A DNA stretch of 64,000 nucleotides from Frankia sp. RB7 (lineage in GTDB: Bacteria; Pseudomonadota; Alphaproteobacteria; Rhizobiales; Xanthobacteraceae), in NCBI GenBank assembly GCA_030403585.1, contig JAUEPE010000001.1, positions 186,001 to 250,000 of the forward strand. Direction: 5' to 3'. The stretch's first letter is position 1. Every line of letters begins with the position of its first letter. This document shows positions 41,239 to 49,294 of the stretch, piece by piece. A program made the translations under genes and the position numbers. The notes below the pieces were generated by a model. The model did no database searches and was not told the origin of the DNA. It was given only the letters and a program-made list of their open reading frames with translations.

Positions 41239-42204
41239 TCAGTAACCGAGGCCCTTCTTGCTGTCGTATTCCTTCTGCGGATCGTCGGCGGCAGTGAGAA
41301 GCCTGGATTCGGTCTGGATCCACTTCGGCGGAACGGTGCCCTTCTCCTTGAACGCAGCAACGGCATCGAAGGCCGGGCCCGCCATGTTCGGCGTCAACTC
41401 GACCGTGGCGTCGGCTTCGCCGGCCACCATCGCCTTGAAGATATCGGGAACCGCGTCGATCGAGACGGTGAGGATGTCCTTGCCCGGCTTGAGGCCGGCT
41501 TCCTTCATCGCCTGGATCGCGCCGACCATCATGTCGTCGTTGTGTGCGTAAACCGCGCAGATGTTCTTCCCGCCGCCTTCGGCCTTGATGAAGCTCTCCA
41601 TCACTTCCTTGCCCTTGGCGCGGGTGAAGTCGCCGGTCTGGCTGCGCACCACCTTCAAATTGGCGTGCTTGGCGATGGCGGTGTCAAAACCCTTCTTGCG
41701 ATTGGCGGCGACGCTGGCGCCGACCGTGCCCTGCAATTCGACGATGTTGCAGGCCTTGTCGCCGACGGTCTTGGCCAGCCAGTCGCCGGCGACCGCGCCC
41801 TCATGCACGCTGTCCGAGGTGACGGCGGTGAGATAGAGGTCCTTGCCGGACGGATCGATGTCGCGGTCGAGCAGCACGACCGGGATCTTGGCTTCCTTGG
41901 CTTCCTTCAGCACCGAATCCCAGCCGGTCGAGACCACGGGCGCGAGGAAGATCGCATCGACATTCTGCGCGATGAAGGAGCGGATCGCCTTGATCTGGTT
42001 CTCCTGCTTCTGCTGCGCATCGGCGATCTTGAGATTGACCTTGCGCTTGGTGGCCTCCTGCTTGGAGACCGACGTCTCGGCCGCGCGCCAGCCGGATTCC
42101 GATCCGATCTGCGAGAAGCCAACGGTGAGCTCGGCCGCATTGGCCGGCACCGCGAGCAACAACGCGGCCGTGGCGCTGGCCGCAAAAAGGGCTTTGAAGG
42201 TCAT
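41239..42204 (-). CDS. ytfQ: Sugar ABC transporter substrate-binding protein (YtfQ type)
   Basis: A 321-residue periplasmic binding protein with signal peptide (MTFKALFAASATAALLLAVP). VGFSQIGSESGWR, FIAQNVDAIFLAPVVSTGW and VYAHNDDMMVGAIQAMKEAG match the galactofuranose-binding YtfQ family. The ATG at 42204 has GGGAG upstream. As first gene it defines the operon start. Ligand could be a furanose form of galactose or arabinose. Confidence 0.93.
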   Translation of the reverse strand: MTFKALFAASATAALLLAVPANAAELTVGFSQIGSESGWRAAETSVSKQEATKRKVNLKIADAQQKQENQIKAIRSFIAQNVDAIFLAPVVSTGWDSVLKEAKEAKIPVVLLDRDIDPSGKDLYLTAVTSDSVHEGAVAGDWLAKTVGDKACNIVELQGTVGASVAANRKKGFDTAIAKHANLKVVRSQTGDFTRAKGKEVMESFIKAEGGGKNICAVYAHNDDMMVGAIQAMKEAGLKPGKDILTVSIDAVPDIFKAMVAGEADATVELTPNMAGPAFDAVAAFKEKGTVPPKWIQTESRLLTAADDPQKEYDSKKGLGY

Positions 42205-42312
42205 CAGGCGTGTCTCCCAAAATGTTATCCGGGGCACCCCTTGGTAGCATGGCACCCTCAGGCCGGCCTTTGAGACGGCGGGAGGGACTATTTCACGGAA
42301 GTTTACGTCCGT

Positions 42313-42333
42313 ATAGTCATATTATTTGACTAT
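42313..42333. promoter_or_regulatory. Candidate GntR operator upstream of ytfQ
   Basis: ATAGTCA-tattatt-TGACTAT is a perfect 7-bp dyad with a 7-bp spacer, in the most AT-rich part of the intergenic region and 109 bases before the ytfQ start codon. It is the best operator candidate for the GntR regulator encoded inside the operon. This is inferred from position only. Confidence 0.45.
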
Positions 42334-42420
42334 TGAATGAATGATGCAGGCTCGCGCGGATGGCGCGCCAAGCGCGACTTTGTTCCGCGAACGAAACGCT
42401 GAGATGAAGGGATTTTGTGG

Positions 42421-42519
42421 GTCGTCATCGTCGCGGCTGGGCTCGTCCCGGCCATCCACGGCCTTCTCTCGCGGGTCGAGGAACGTGGATGCCCGGGACA
42501 ACCCCCCGGGCATAACGAT
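42421..42519. repeat. Long imperfect palindromic extragenic repeat
   Basis: The left arm around GCTCGTCCCGGCCATCCACG (to 42460) is mirrored by the right arm CGTGGATGCCCGGGACAAC (from 42484) with outer GTCATCG/CATAACGA ends. The CCGGCCATCCACG...CGTGGATGCCCGGG wording matches repeats I know as common between Bradyrhizobium genes. Confidence 0.65.
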
Positions 42520-42575
42520 CTCACGGAAATTCGCGTGTGCGATCCGCTGCGACGAACGGCGGAGAGGCGAAGAAA

Positions 42576-43748
42576 TTATATCAGCTTCCGCTGCGCCAGA
42601 TTCTTCATCAGCGCGCCGATGCCGAACGTCCAGGGCTCGCACTCGTCGCTGGTGCGCATGCGGTTGACGAGCTTGCCGAGCTGGGGCGCTGATATCGTGA
42701 CGATGTCGTCGCGCTTGTGCGTAAAACCCTGACCTGGTGCGTCGCGATCCTTGACCGGCGCGAACATCGTGCCGAGGAAAAGCACGAAGCCATCAGGATA
42801 TTGATGCACCTTGCCGATGGTCTGCGCGACGAGATCAGTGGGATCGCGGCTGATCATGCTGATCGAGGAGTGACCGTCGAGCACGAAACCGTCCGCGCCC
42901 TTTACGTTCAGGCTGATATCGAGCTTGCGCGCAACGTCGAGCGTGAATGTGTCGTCGAACAGACGCAGCAACGGTCCGATCGAGCACGAGGCGTTGTTGT
43001 CCTTGGCCTTCGACAAAAGCAACGCCGAGCGGCCCTCGAAGTCACGCAGATTCACATCGTTGCCGAGCGCGCCGCCGACGATCTTGCCGCGGCTCGAGAC
43101 GAACAGCACCAGCTCCGGCTCGGGGTTGTTCCAGGTCGACTTCGGATGCAGCCCGGCGTCCATGCCGGTGCCGACCGAGGACAGCGTCGGCGCCTTGGTG
43201 AAGACTTCGGCATCGGGGCCAATGCCGACTTCGAGATATTGGCTCCAGGCATTCTGGTCGATCAGCACCTGCTTCAGATGCATCGCCTGGTCCGAGCCCG
43301 GCTTGAGTTTTGACAGATCGTCGCCGATCAGCCGCGTCACCTCCTTCCGGATCGCCTCGGCCGAGGCCGGATTGCCCTTGGCCCGCTCCTCGATCACGCG
43401 TTCCAGCATCGAGATGGCGAAGGTGACGCCGGCAGCCTTCAAGGTCTGGAGATCGACCGGTGCGAGCAGCCAAGGCTGTTTCGGGTCGCGCCCATCGGGC
43501 GCGGTGTTGGAGACAATGGCTTCGAGATCGCCGATACGCTCGCCCCTGGTCGCGGCAAGTGCTTTGGCCGGATTGTCCTCCTCGCAGAGGGCGCTGACGG
43601 TCGGGAATTTCGCGGTGACGTCGAAGACGCCGTCGGCGCGCACGGCGACCACGGCCGGGCCGTTCGCCTGCGGCAGCCAGACGCGACCGACCAGCGTTCC
43701 CTTCGTTCCATCCTCGGGGAGAAGATCCTTGGCTGTCAGTATCGTCAT
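42576..43748 (-). CDS. xylX: FAH-family 2-keto-3-deoxy-pentonate dehydratase (XylX-like)
   Basis: A 390-residue protein of the fumarylacetoacetate hydrolase fold. The metal-binding region is NNPEPELVLFVSSRG (E-x-E) followed by GNDVNLRDFEGRSALLLSKAKDNNASC. The SQYLEVGIGPDAEVFTK and VHQYPDGFVLFLGTMFAP segments closely resemble Caulobacter XylX, the 2-keto-3-deoxyxylonate dehydratase of the Weimberg pathway, in length and wording. It lies upstream of the sugar operon, consistent with that role. It is also only 22 bases beyond the HEAT-gene region on the same strand (about 100 bases), so read-through from the flavoprotein operon is possible. Confidence 0.82.
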   Translation of the reverse strand: MTILTAKDLLPEDGTKGTLVGRVWLPQANGPAVVAVRADGVFDVTAKFPTVSALCEEDNPAKALAATRGERIGDLEAIVSNTAPDGRDPKQPWLLAPVDLQTLKAAGVTFAISMLERVIEERAKGNPASAEAIRKEVTRLIGDDLSKLKPGSDQAMHLKQVLIDQNAWSQYLEVGIGPDAEVFTKAPTLSSVGTGMDAGLHPKSTWNNPEPELVLFVSSRGKIVGGALGNDVNLRDFEGRSALLLSKAKDNNASCSIGPLLRLFDDTFTLDVARKLDISLNVKGADGFVLDGHSSISMISRDPTDLVAQTIGKVHQYPDGFVLFLGTMFAPVKDRDAPGQGFTHKRDDIVTISAPQLGKLVNRMRTSDECEPWTFGIGALMKNLAQRKLI

Positions 43749-43847
43749 GCCCGCGTCCTCGCTGTTTCTTGGCGAAGACCAATAAACGTCTGGTGAGGGA
43801 AGTCCAGAGCGGCAGGACGCCTCGCTTCTATGCCCCTGCCCGCGCCT

Positions 43848-44825
43848 TTATGTGCCTGCTCGCGCTTTGCGCGCCGCAATCTGCTGCAGCGCCCAGCGTG
43901 CATTCTTACGAACATCGGGATCGGCATCGTCGGCGATGACGGCCAGGAACGCTTCACCGTCGGGATGGGCGATCTCGCCGAGCGCGGCGGCCGCCTCCTT
44001 GCGCAAATTCGCCTGGTCGTGGTTGATGCAATTGCCGATCGGGCGCACCGCGCGCTCGATCTTCATCTTGCCAAGGCTACGGATCGCCTTCAGCCGCACC
44101 TGCCAGAACTCATCAGTGAGCGTGCCGACGAGTTGGTCGGCGGCGATCGAACCGTTGACGTTGAGACCGAGCGTTTCCGCCGCCATCTCGCGGACCATCC
44201 AGTCGGCGTCCTTCAAGGCGCGCATAATCGTCTCAGCCGCGGGCTTCATCTGCGAGAACGCCAGCGCGCTCACGGCGGCACGGCGGACATGCGCATCGGG
44301 ATCGTTGATCAACGCGGTCAGCGCGGGGATGGATTCCTCCAGCTTCAGGAAACCGATCACGCCGATCGCCTGCACGCGCACGGCGGCATCGGCATCCTGC
44401 AGCGCTTCCAGCGCGGGTTTCAGAGTATCCTTGTTGCGCAGTTCCTTCAACGCGCGTAACGCGCCCATGCGGACGAAAGCGTGGGAGTGCTTGACCAGCG
44501 GCAGGATGATTTCGGCGCAGGCGGGATCCTTGAACTCCGCCATGCTGTCGGCCGCGGCCGCTGCCACGATCCGTTCAGGATCGACCAGCAGCTTCACCAG
44601 CGCACTTGCTGCGTCCGGCCCGTCGAATTCACCGAGCGCCATCGCAACCTGCTGACGCACGCCAGCATCGGGATCGGTTACGATACTGGCGAGATGGCCG
44701 ACCGCGGCGGGGTCGCCGGAATGACCGAGCGCGATAATGGCGACGCGGCGCTCAGCGGGGTCGGCGGCCTGAAGCCGCTCGTCGGCGTCTTCGAGATCGT
44801 CATAGGATTCGAACGGGCTCGACAT
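43848..44825 (-). CDS. HEAT-repeat (PBS-lyase type) protein
   Basis: A 325-residue protein made almost entirely of about ten 30-residue HEAT repeats of the phycobilin-lyase type. Examples of the repeat core are RRVAIIALGHSGDPAAVGHL, VRQQVAMALGEFDGPDAASAL and VRKNARWALQQIA. There is no signal peptide. It follows the ferredoxin gene by two bases and is clearly in the flavoprotein-ferredoxin operon. Such proteins are usually scaffolds; here it may assemble the flavoprotein-ferredoxin complex. That is an inference. Confidence 0.88.
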   Translation of the reverse strand: MSSPFESYDDLEDADERLQAADPAERRVAIIALGHSGDPAAVGHLASIVTDPDAGVRQQVAMALGEFDGPDAASALVKLLVDPERIVAAAAADSMAEFKDPACAEIILPLVKHSHAFVRMGALRALKELRNKDTLKPALEALQDADAAVRVQAIGVIGFLKLEESIPALTALINDPDAHVRRAAVSALAFSQMKPAAETIMRALKDADWMVREMAAETLGLNVNGSIAADQLVGTLTDEFWQVRLKAIRSLGKMKIERAVRPIGNCINHDQANLRKEAAAALGEIAHPDGEAFLAVIADDADPDVRKNARWALQQIAARKARAGT

Positions 44826-44827
44826 GA

Positions 44828-45061
44828 CTACCTCAGGAGATAGGGAATGTTGACGGTAACGGCGCCAGTCGGGCAATCGGCCTCGCAGGGCATGCAGTAC
44901 CAGCACTCGTCATAGGCCATGTAGGCCTTGCCGGTCATGTCGCTGATGCGGAGCACGTCGAGCGGGCAGACGTCGACGCACACGGTGCAGCCCTTGTCGG
45001 CAATGCATTTGGCGTCGTCGACGACCACCGGAACCGATGTCTGATAGGAAGCGAGAGGCAT
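44828..45061 (-). CDS. AprB-like ferredoxin with two [4Fe-4S] clusters
   Basis: A 77-residue ferredoxin. Cluster one is C-x5-C-x2-C-x3-CP (CIADKGCTVCVDVCP) and cluster two is CWYCMPCEADCP. The spaced first cluster and the Trp in the second (CWxCxxC) recall the beta subunit of adenylylsulfate reductase, which lacks only the long AprB tail. It is 26 bases after the flavoprotein gene. It probably passes electrons to or from the flavoprotein. Confidence 0.9.
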   Translation of the reverse strand: MPLASYQTSVPVVVDDAKCIADKGCTVCVDVCPLDVLRISDMTGKAYMAYDECWYCMPCEADCPTGAVTVNIPYLLR

Positions 45062-45087
45062 TTTATGTCTCCTGTTGTTGCGGTGGA

Positions 45088-46830
45088 TCAGGCGGTGGCG
45101 CGGATGCGCTGCTTGTCGTAGAGATCCTTCTCGTCGTCCGCGATCGGCACGACATAAGGCTCGACCGCCCGCTTCTCGCTGGTCATCTTGCCGTCTCGCT
45201 TGCTCAGCAGGGTGTGGCAGAACCAGCTCTCGTTGTCCTTCTCCGGGAAATCCGTGCGCCAGTGATAGAGGCCCCAGCGGCTCTCCTCGCGGTAGAGCGA
45301 GGCGTGCACCGCCATGTCGGCGCAGTCCATGATCGACTGCACTTCGAGCGCGCGAAGCAACTCGTGCGCATTGCGGGCGATCATGTGATCCTGCATGTCC
45401 TGACGCGTCTCGGCGAGGCGGCGCATGCCGAGCTCATATTTGCGCGTGACTTTCGGCGGCTGGAGGTAGTCGTTCACAAGGCGGCGGGTCTTGTACTCGA
45501 CCTGGTTGGGTGGAATGCCGTCCTCGCGCTTGGTCGGCGCCAACACACGGTCACGCTCCTTTGCCACATCTTGCGCATCGAACTCCGCAAAGTCGTGATT
45601 GTCGGCGAACTCCATCGCATCGATGCCGGCGACCGAACCATTGGTGAAGGCTCCGAGCATGTAGTTGTGCGGCACGCTCGCCATGTCGCCGGCAGCATAG
45701 AGGCCGGGCACGGTCGTGCGCGCATTGTCGTCGACGAATACGCCCGAGGCGCTGTGACCGGAGCAGAAGCCGATCTCGGAGATGTGCATCTCGATCGACT
45801 CGTTGCGGTAGTCGACCCCGCGTCCCTGCTGGAACAGCCCGCGGGTCGGCCGTTCGACCTTGTGCAGCGTAGACTCAATCTCCGAGATGGTGTCGGGATG
45901 AAGATGCTTAAGCTGGAGGAACACCGGGCCCTTGCCGGACAACAGCTCGTTGTAGAACTCCAGCATCATCTGGCCGGACCAGTAGTCGCATTCGATGAAG
46001 CGCGAGCCTTCGTTGTTCGCCGTGAAGGCGCCGAACGGACCGGCGACATAGGCGCAGGCCGGGCCGTTATAATCCTTGATCAACGGATTGATCTGGTAGC
46101 ATTCGAGGTTCGCGAGCGCCGCACCGGCGTGATAGGCCATCGCATAGCCGTCGCCGGAATTGGCGGCGTTCTCGTAGGTGCCGAACATGTAGCCGGAGGT
46201 CGGCAGGCCGAGCCGGCCGGCGGCGCCCATGCAGAGGATCACGGCCTTGGCCTTGATCACCAGGATCTCGGCTGTGCGGGTGTTGACACTGATCGCGCCG
46301 GCGATGCGGCCATCCGAAGACTTCAGCAGCCGCGTCGCCATGTAGCGGTTGGAGATCAGGATGCGGGCGCGGCGAAGCTGGCGATACAGCGCCTTCTTCA
46401 CGGTCTCGCCGTTCGGCATCGGCAGAACATAGGTGCCGATATGGTGCACCTTCTTGACGGCGTAGTCGCCGTTCTCGTTCTTCAGGAAGCGGATGCCGAA
46501 GCTGTCGAGCTCCTCGATAATCTTGTAGCAGTTCTGGGCATATTTATAGACCGCCTTCTGATCGACGATGCCGTCGTTGGCGATCGTGATTTCCTTGGTG
46601 TACTGCTCCGGCGTCGCGTACCCGGGAATGACGGCGTTGTTCAGCCCGTCCATGCCCATCGAGATCGCGCCTGAGCGCTTGACGTTGGCCTTTTCGAGCA
46701 AGACGACATTGGCCTTCGGATTCTTCAGTTTCGCCTTCAGCGCGGCCATCGGGCCGGCGGTGCCGCCGCCGATCACGAGCACATCGCAGGAAACCTCCGA
46801 AAGTCCGTCGACGATCTGATCTAGTGCCAT
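45088..46830 (-). CDS. AprA-like FAD flavoprotein (fumarate reductase/APS reductase family)
   Basis: A 580-residue flavoprotein. The FAD-binding start is DVLVIGGGTAGPMAAL, followed by LEKANVKRSGAISMGMDGLNNA, a wording closer to AprA than to SdhA/FrdA. A later FAD contact is GLYAAGDMASVPHNYMLGAFTNGSVAG. A long C-terminal helical part follows. It has no signal peptide and no membrane anchor partner. The gene pair with the AprB-like ferredoxin supports a soluble APS-reductase-like complex. A shared motif lies 68 bases upstream. The substrate is not known and need not be APS. Confidence 0.88.
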   Translation of the reverse strand: MALDQIVDGLSEVSCDVLVIGGGTAGPMAALKAKLKNPKANVVLLEKANVKRSGAISMGMDGLNNAVIPGYATPEQYTKEITIANDGIVDQKAVYKYAQNCYKIIEELDSFGIRFLKNENGDYAVKKVHHIGTYVLPMPNGETVKKALYRQLRRARILISNRYMATRLLKSSDGRIAGAISVNTRTAEILVIKAKAVILCMGAAGRLGLPTSGYMFGTYENAANSGDGYAMAYHAGAALANLECYQINPLIKDYNGPACAYVAGPFGAFTANNEGSRFIECDYWSGQMMLEFYNELLSGKGPVFLQLKHLHPDTISEIESTLHKVERPTRGLFQQGRGVDYRNESIEMHISEIGFCSGHSASGVFVDDNARTTVPGLYAAGDMASVPHNYMLGAFTNGSVAGIDAMEFADNHDFAEFDAQDVAKERDRVLAPTKREDGIPPNQVEYKTRRLVNDYLQPPKVTRKYELGMRRLAETRQDMQDHMIARNAHELLRALEVQSIMDCADMAVHASLYREESRWGLYHWRTDFPEKDNESWFCHTLLSKRDGKMTSEKRAVEPYVVPIADDEKDLYDKQRIRATA

Positions 46831-46897
46831 CGCTTGCTCCTGGTTCGCCGATCCGGCGCCTTTGCATCAGATTTGTTCAGGGGGCCTTCCGGCGATA

Positions 46898-46909
46898 GCA
46901 ATTAGTTGT
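46898..46909. promoter_or_regulatory. Shared motif upstream of the flavoprotein operon
   Basis: GCAATTAGTTGT is 68 bases upstream of the flavoprotein start. Eleven of twelve bases match the motif at 47805-47816. The core CAATTAGTTG is identical. Confidence 0.55.
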
Positions 46910-46930
46910 CGCAAGAGCCCGATTTGCGCG

Positions 46931-47704
46931 TCAGCGCTCGACAAAAGCCTTTTCGACGACGAAATGGCCGGGCTGGCTGTAATTGCCCTCGACAAAGCCG
47001 CGCGCGGAGAACATCGCGGGGAGTTCCTCGAGCATCGCCGGGCTGCCGCACAGCATGATGCGATCGGTCTCGATATCGAGGCCTGATAGCCCGATGTCAT
47101 CGAACATCTGGTTCGAAGCGATCAGATCGGTGATGCGGCCGCGGTTTTTGAACGGCTCGCGGGTCACCGTCGGGTAGTAGACCAGCTTGTCGCGGATCAG
47201 CGGCCCGAAGAATTCGTGGTTGCGCATCCCGTCGACGAGGTGCTCGCCATAGGCGAGCTCGGAAACCTGGCGGCAGCCATGGGCGAGCACGATGGTCTCG
47301 TAATTGTCGTAGACGTCGGGATCCTTGATCAGGCTGGCGAACGGCGCGAGCCCCGTGCCGGTCGAGAGCAGCAGCAGGCGTTTGCCGGGAATGAGGTTGC
47401 CGGTGATCAGCGTGCCCGTGGCCTTGCGGCCGACGAGAATGATGTCACCTTCCCTGATGGTCTGGAGACGCGAGGTCAGCGGACCGTCCTGAACCTTGAT
47501 CGAGAAGAATTCGAGCGCCTCCTCGTGATTGGCGCTGGCCATGCTGTAAGCCCGCATCAGCGGCTTGCCCTCGACTTCCAGCCCGATCATCGCGAACTGG
47601 CCATTCTGGAAGCGAAAGCCTGGATCACGCGTCGCGGTGAAGCTGAACAGGGAATCGGTCCAGTGCCTGACCGACAAAACCGTTTCCCTCTGAAATGCGC
47701 TCAT
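46931..47704 (-). CDS. Ferredoxin-NADP+ reductase
   Basis: A 257-residue flavoenzyme of the bacterial FNR (Fpr) type. It has the FAD motif RAYSMAS, the loop LVGRKATGTL, the NADP-binding start LLLSTGTGLAPFASLI and the C-terminal GNYSQPGHFVVEKAFVER, ending in a short bacterial-type tail. The ATG at 47704 has AGGAGAG upstream. It is adjacent to the flavoprotein gene on the same strand but has its own upstream motif. It would connect NADPH with the AprB-like ferredoxin. Confidence 0.93.
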   Translation of the reverse strand: MSAFQRETVLSVRHWTDSLFSFTATRDPGFRFQNGQFAMIGLEVEGKPLMRAYSMASANHEEALEFFSIKVQDGPLTSRLQTIREGDIILVGRKATGTLITGNLIPGKRLLLLSTGTGLAPFASLIKDPDVYDNYETIVLAHGCRQVSELAYGEHLVDGMRNHEFFGPLIRDKLVYYPTVTREPFKNRGRITDLIASNQMFDDIGLSGLDIETDRIMLCGSPAMLEELPAMFSARGFVEGNYSQPGHFVVEKAFVER

Positions 47705-47781
47705 AGTCTCTCCTTGGCCCTCGATGAGGCACAAGGTTTCGGAGAGACCGGACTCCAGCAACGCTGAAGTGAAACTCCCGG

Positions 47782-47816
47782 TCGATTAGTTTCACATTTC
47801 GCCGGCAATTAGTTGC
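47782..47816. promoter_or_regulatory. Two copies of the shared motif between FNR and DUF971 genes
   Basis: TCGATTAGTTTC (47782-47793) and GCAATTAGTTGC (47805-47816) lie 23 bp apart in the divergent promoter region. The second is an almost perfect 12-bp dyad. They are 78 bases from the FNR start and 48 bases from the DUF971 start respectively. Confidence 0.55.
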
Positions 47817-47863
47817 TATCCGCACGCACCGGCGCCGACGTAGAGAGGAATTGGAGGTTCGTT

Positions 47864-48166
47864 ATGACCATGACCCTGGTGGCACCGACCGTGGCCGACT
47901 ACGAAGCAAGCGCCGATCTCGCGACGCTCCTCGTCCGCACCACCGAAGGCGACGCTCTCAGCGTCGCCGCGGAGACGCTCCGTCTCTCCTGCAAATGCGC
48001 CCACTGCACCCGCGCCCGGTTCGACGACCGCTTTCCCAGAGCGTTTCCGGGCATTGCGATTACCGAGATCGGCGATCTCGGCTACGGGCTGAACATCTCG
48101 TTTTCGGACGGGCATAATCGCGGGATCTACCCGAAGCCGTATTTGCTGAGTTTGGCGGGGCGCTAG
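47864..48166 (+). CDS. DUF971 (GBBH-like N-terminal domain) protein
   Basis: A 100-residue protein. The core CKCAHC followed by ISFSDGHNRGIYPKPYL matches the DUF971 pattern of a Cys-containing loop and a (W/F)SDGH-x-GIY segment. The ATG at 47864 has GGAGG seven bases upstream. It is divergent from the FNR gene. DUF971 proteins occur near Fe-S cluster proteins, so an assembly or maturation role is possible but unproven. Confidence 0.85.
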   Translation: MTMTLVAPTVADYEASADLATLLVRTTEGDALSVAAETLRLSCKCAHCTRARFDDRFPRAFPGIAITEIGDLGYGLNISFSDGHNRGIYPKPYLLSLAGR

Positions 48167-48270
48167 GCCCAATATTCGGTCTCATGCCGCGGCTTGACCG
48201 GGCGTCCAGTTCGCCGTGGCCTCTCCGTATCCCATTGACGTCTCTGGAATACTGGATCGCCAGGTCCTGA

Positions 48271-48284
48271 TGCGCAATTGCGCA
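48271..48284. promoter_or_regulatory. Perfect palindrome upstream of the Crp/Fnr-type gene
   Basis: TGCGCAATTGCGCA is a perfect 14-bp palindrome 84 bases before the regulator start. Its GCAATTGC centre resembles the shared GCAA-YTAR-TTGC motif with the centre shortened. Autoregulation is possible. Confidence 0.5.
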
Positions 48285-48367
48285 CAAGGCCGGGCGACGA
48301 CAGCGGAGTAAAGCTGGCACGGACATTGCTCCTCTTTAGAACGATTTCAACGTTCCGGAGGCAGACG

Positions 48368-49141
48368 ATGTTGCAGGCAGCGAATGCGGTTCGCGGGACT
48401 GTTCCCCCGGCAGTCCGGCCTGCGGGCAGCTCCTCGCTGTTGCTGACCGAGAATCAGCAATGGATCGGTGGGCCGCCACCGCTGATGGACAAGCTCACCC
48501 AGCGCGAGCGGGAGCTGGTGCTGAAGCAGGGCCGGCGAAAAGTGCTCAACCGCGGCCAGACGCTGTTCAGCCAGGGCGGCAAGCACGACGGCATCTGGCT
48601 GATCGAGAGCGGCCGCATCCGCGTGTTCTACACCTCGCCGCTCGGACGCGAGATCACACTCGCCTATTGGCATGTCGGCAATTTCGTCGGCGGCCCCGAA
48701 GTGTTCGAAGGCACCGTGCATCAATGGTCCGGCGTTGCATCCAGCAATTGCAGCGTGGTGCACCTGCCCGGAAAGGAGCTGCGGTCACTGGCCGTAGAAA
48801 TCCCGAACCTCGCGATTGGGCTCATTGAAGGCCTCACCTTCAAGGGCAAATGCTATTCAGCGCTGGCCCAGATGCTGGGCACGCGCTCGATCACGCAGCG
48901 CCTTGCGCATCTCTTGCTGCATCTGGTCGACCTCTACGGCGTCGAGGATGCCGATGGCCGGGTCATTGCCGCCGCCTTCACCCATGCCGACATCGCTCAC
49001 ATGGTCGGCGCCACCAGGCAATGGGTCACGATCAGCCTCAAACGCATGCAGGAAAAGGGAATCGTGGTGACGAAGCGCTCGCAGATCGTGGTCTGCCGGC
49101 CCGACGTGCTGGAGGAGATGCGCGGTCAAGGCTCCGACTAA
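48368..49141 (+). CDS. Crp/Fnr-family transcriptional regulator
   Basis: A 257-residue regulator. The cyclic-nucleotide-type beta barrel runs through LFSQGGKHDGIWLIESGRIRVFYTSPLG and GNFVGGPEVFEGTVHQW, followed by the dimer helix and a winged helix with ADIAHMVGATRQWVTISLKRM. No FNR-type Cys cluster is visible at the N-terminus, so it is not a standard oxygen sensor; ligand could be a small molecule. The ATG at 48368 has GGAGG upstream. Position between the flavoprotein and transporter units makes it the probable regulator of the module. Confidence 0.92.
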   Translation: MLQAANAVRGTVPPAVRPAGSSSLLLTENQQWIGGPPPLMDKLTQRERELVLKQGRRKVLNRGQTLFSQGGKHDGIWLIESGRIRVFYTSPLGREITLAYWHVGNFVGGPEVFEGTVHQWSGVASSNCSVVHLPGKELRSLAVEIPNLAIGLIEGLTFKGKCYSALAQMLGTRSITQRLAHLLLHLVDLYGVEDADGRVIAAAFTHADIAHMVGATRQWVTISLKRMQEKGIVVTKRSQIVVCRPDVLEEMRGQGSD

Positions 49142-49209
49142 CGCCGGTGCACAGGCAAGCGGCTTTATCGTGCAGGACTGCCCAAGGAGTATGCAATCAG
49201 CTTTTCCCG

Positions 49210-49221
49210 GCAACTAATCGA
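49210..49221. promoter_or_regulatory. Shared motif upstream of the ABC transporter operon
   Basis: GCAACTAATCGA, read on the other strand as TCGATTAGTTGC, lies 74 bases upstream of the binding-protein gene. It combines the left half of the 47782 site with the right half of the 47805 site. Confidence 0.55.
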
Positions 49222-49294
49222 CTGCGGCGCTCATTCCGGATTTGCCCTGTCCACGCCCTCCCCCAATCATGGCAACCGCAGCACATCCAACCGA

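Larger units (their letters stand above)
42205..42575. other. Promoter and repeat region before the sugar operon
   Basis: No gene is seen. Near the operon lies the dyad ATAGTCA-N7-TGACTAT (42313-42333) in an AT-rich stretch that probably contains the promoter. A long imperfect inverted repeat occupies about 42421-42519. Confidence 0.6.
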
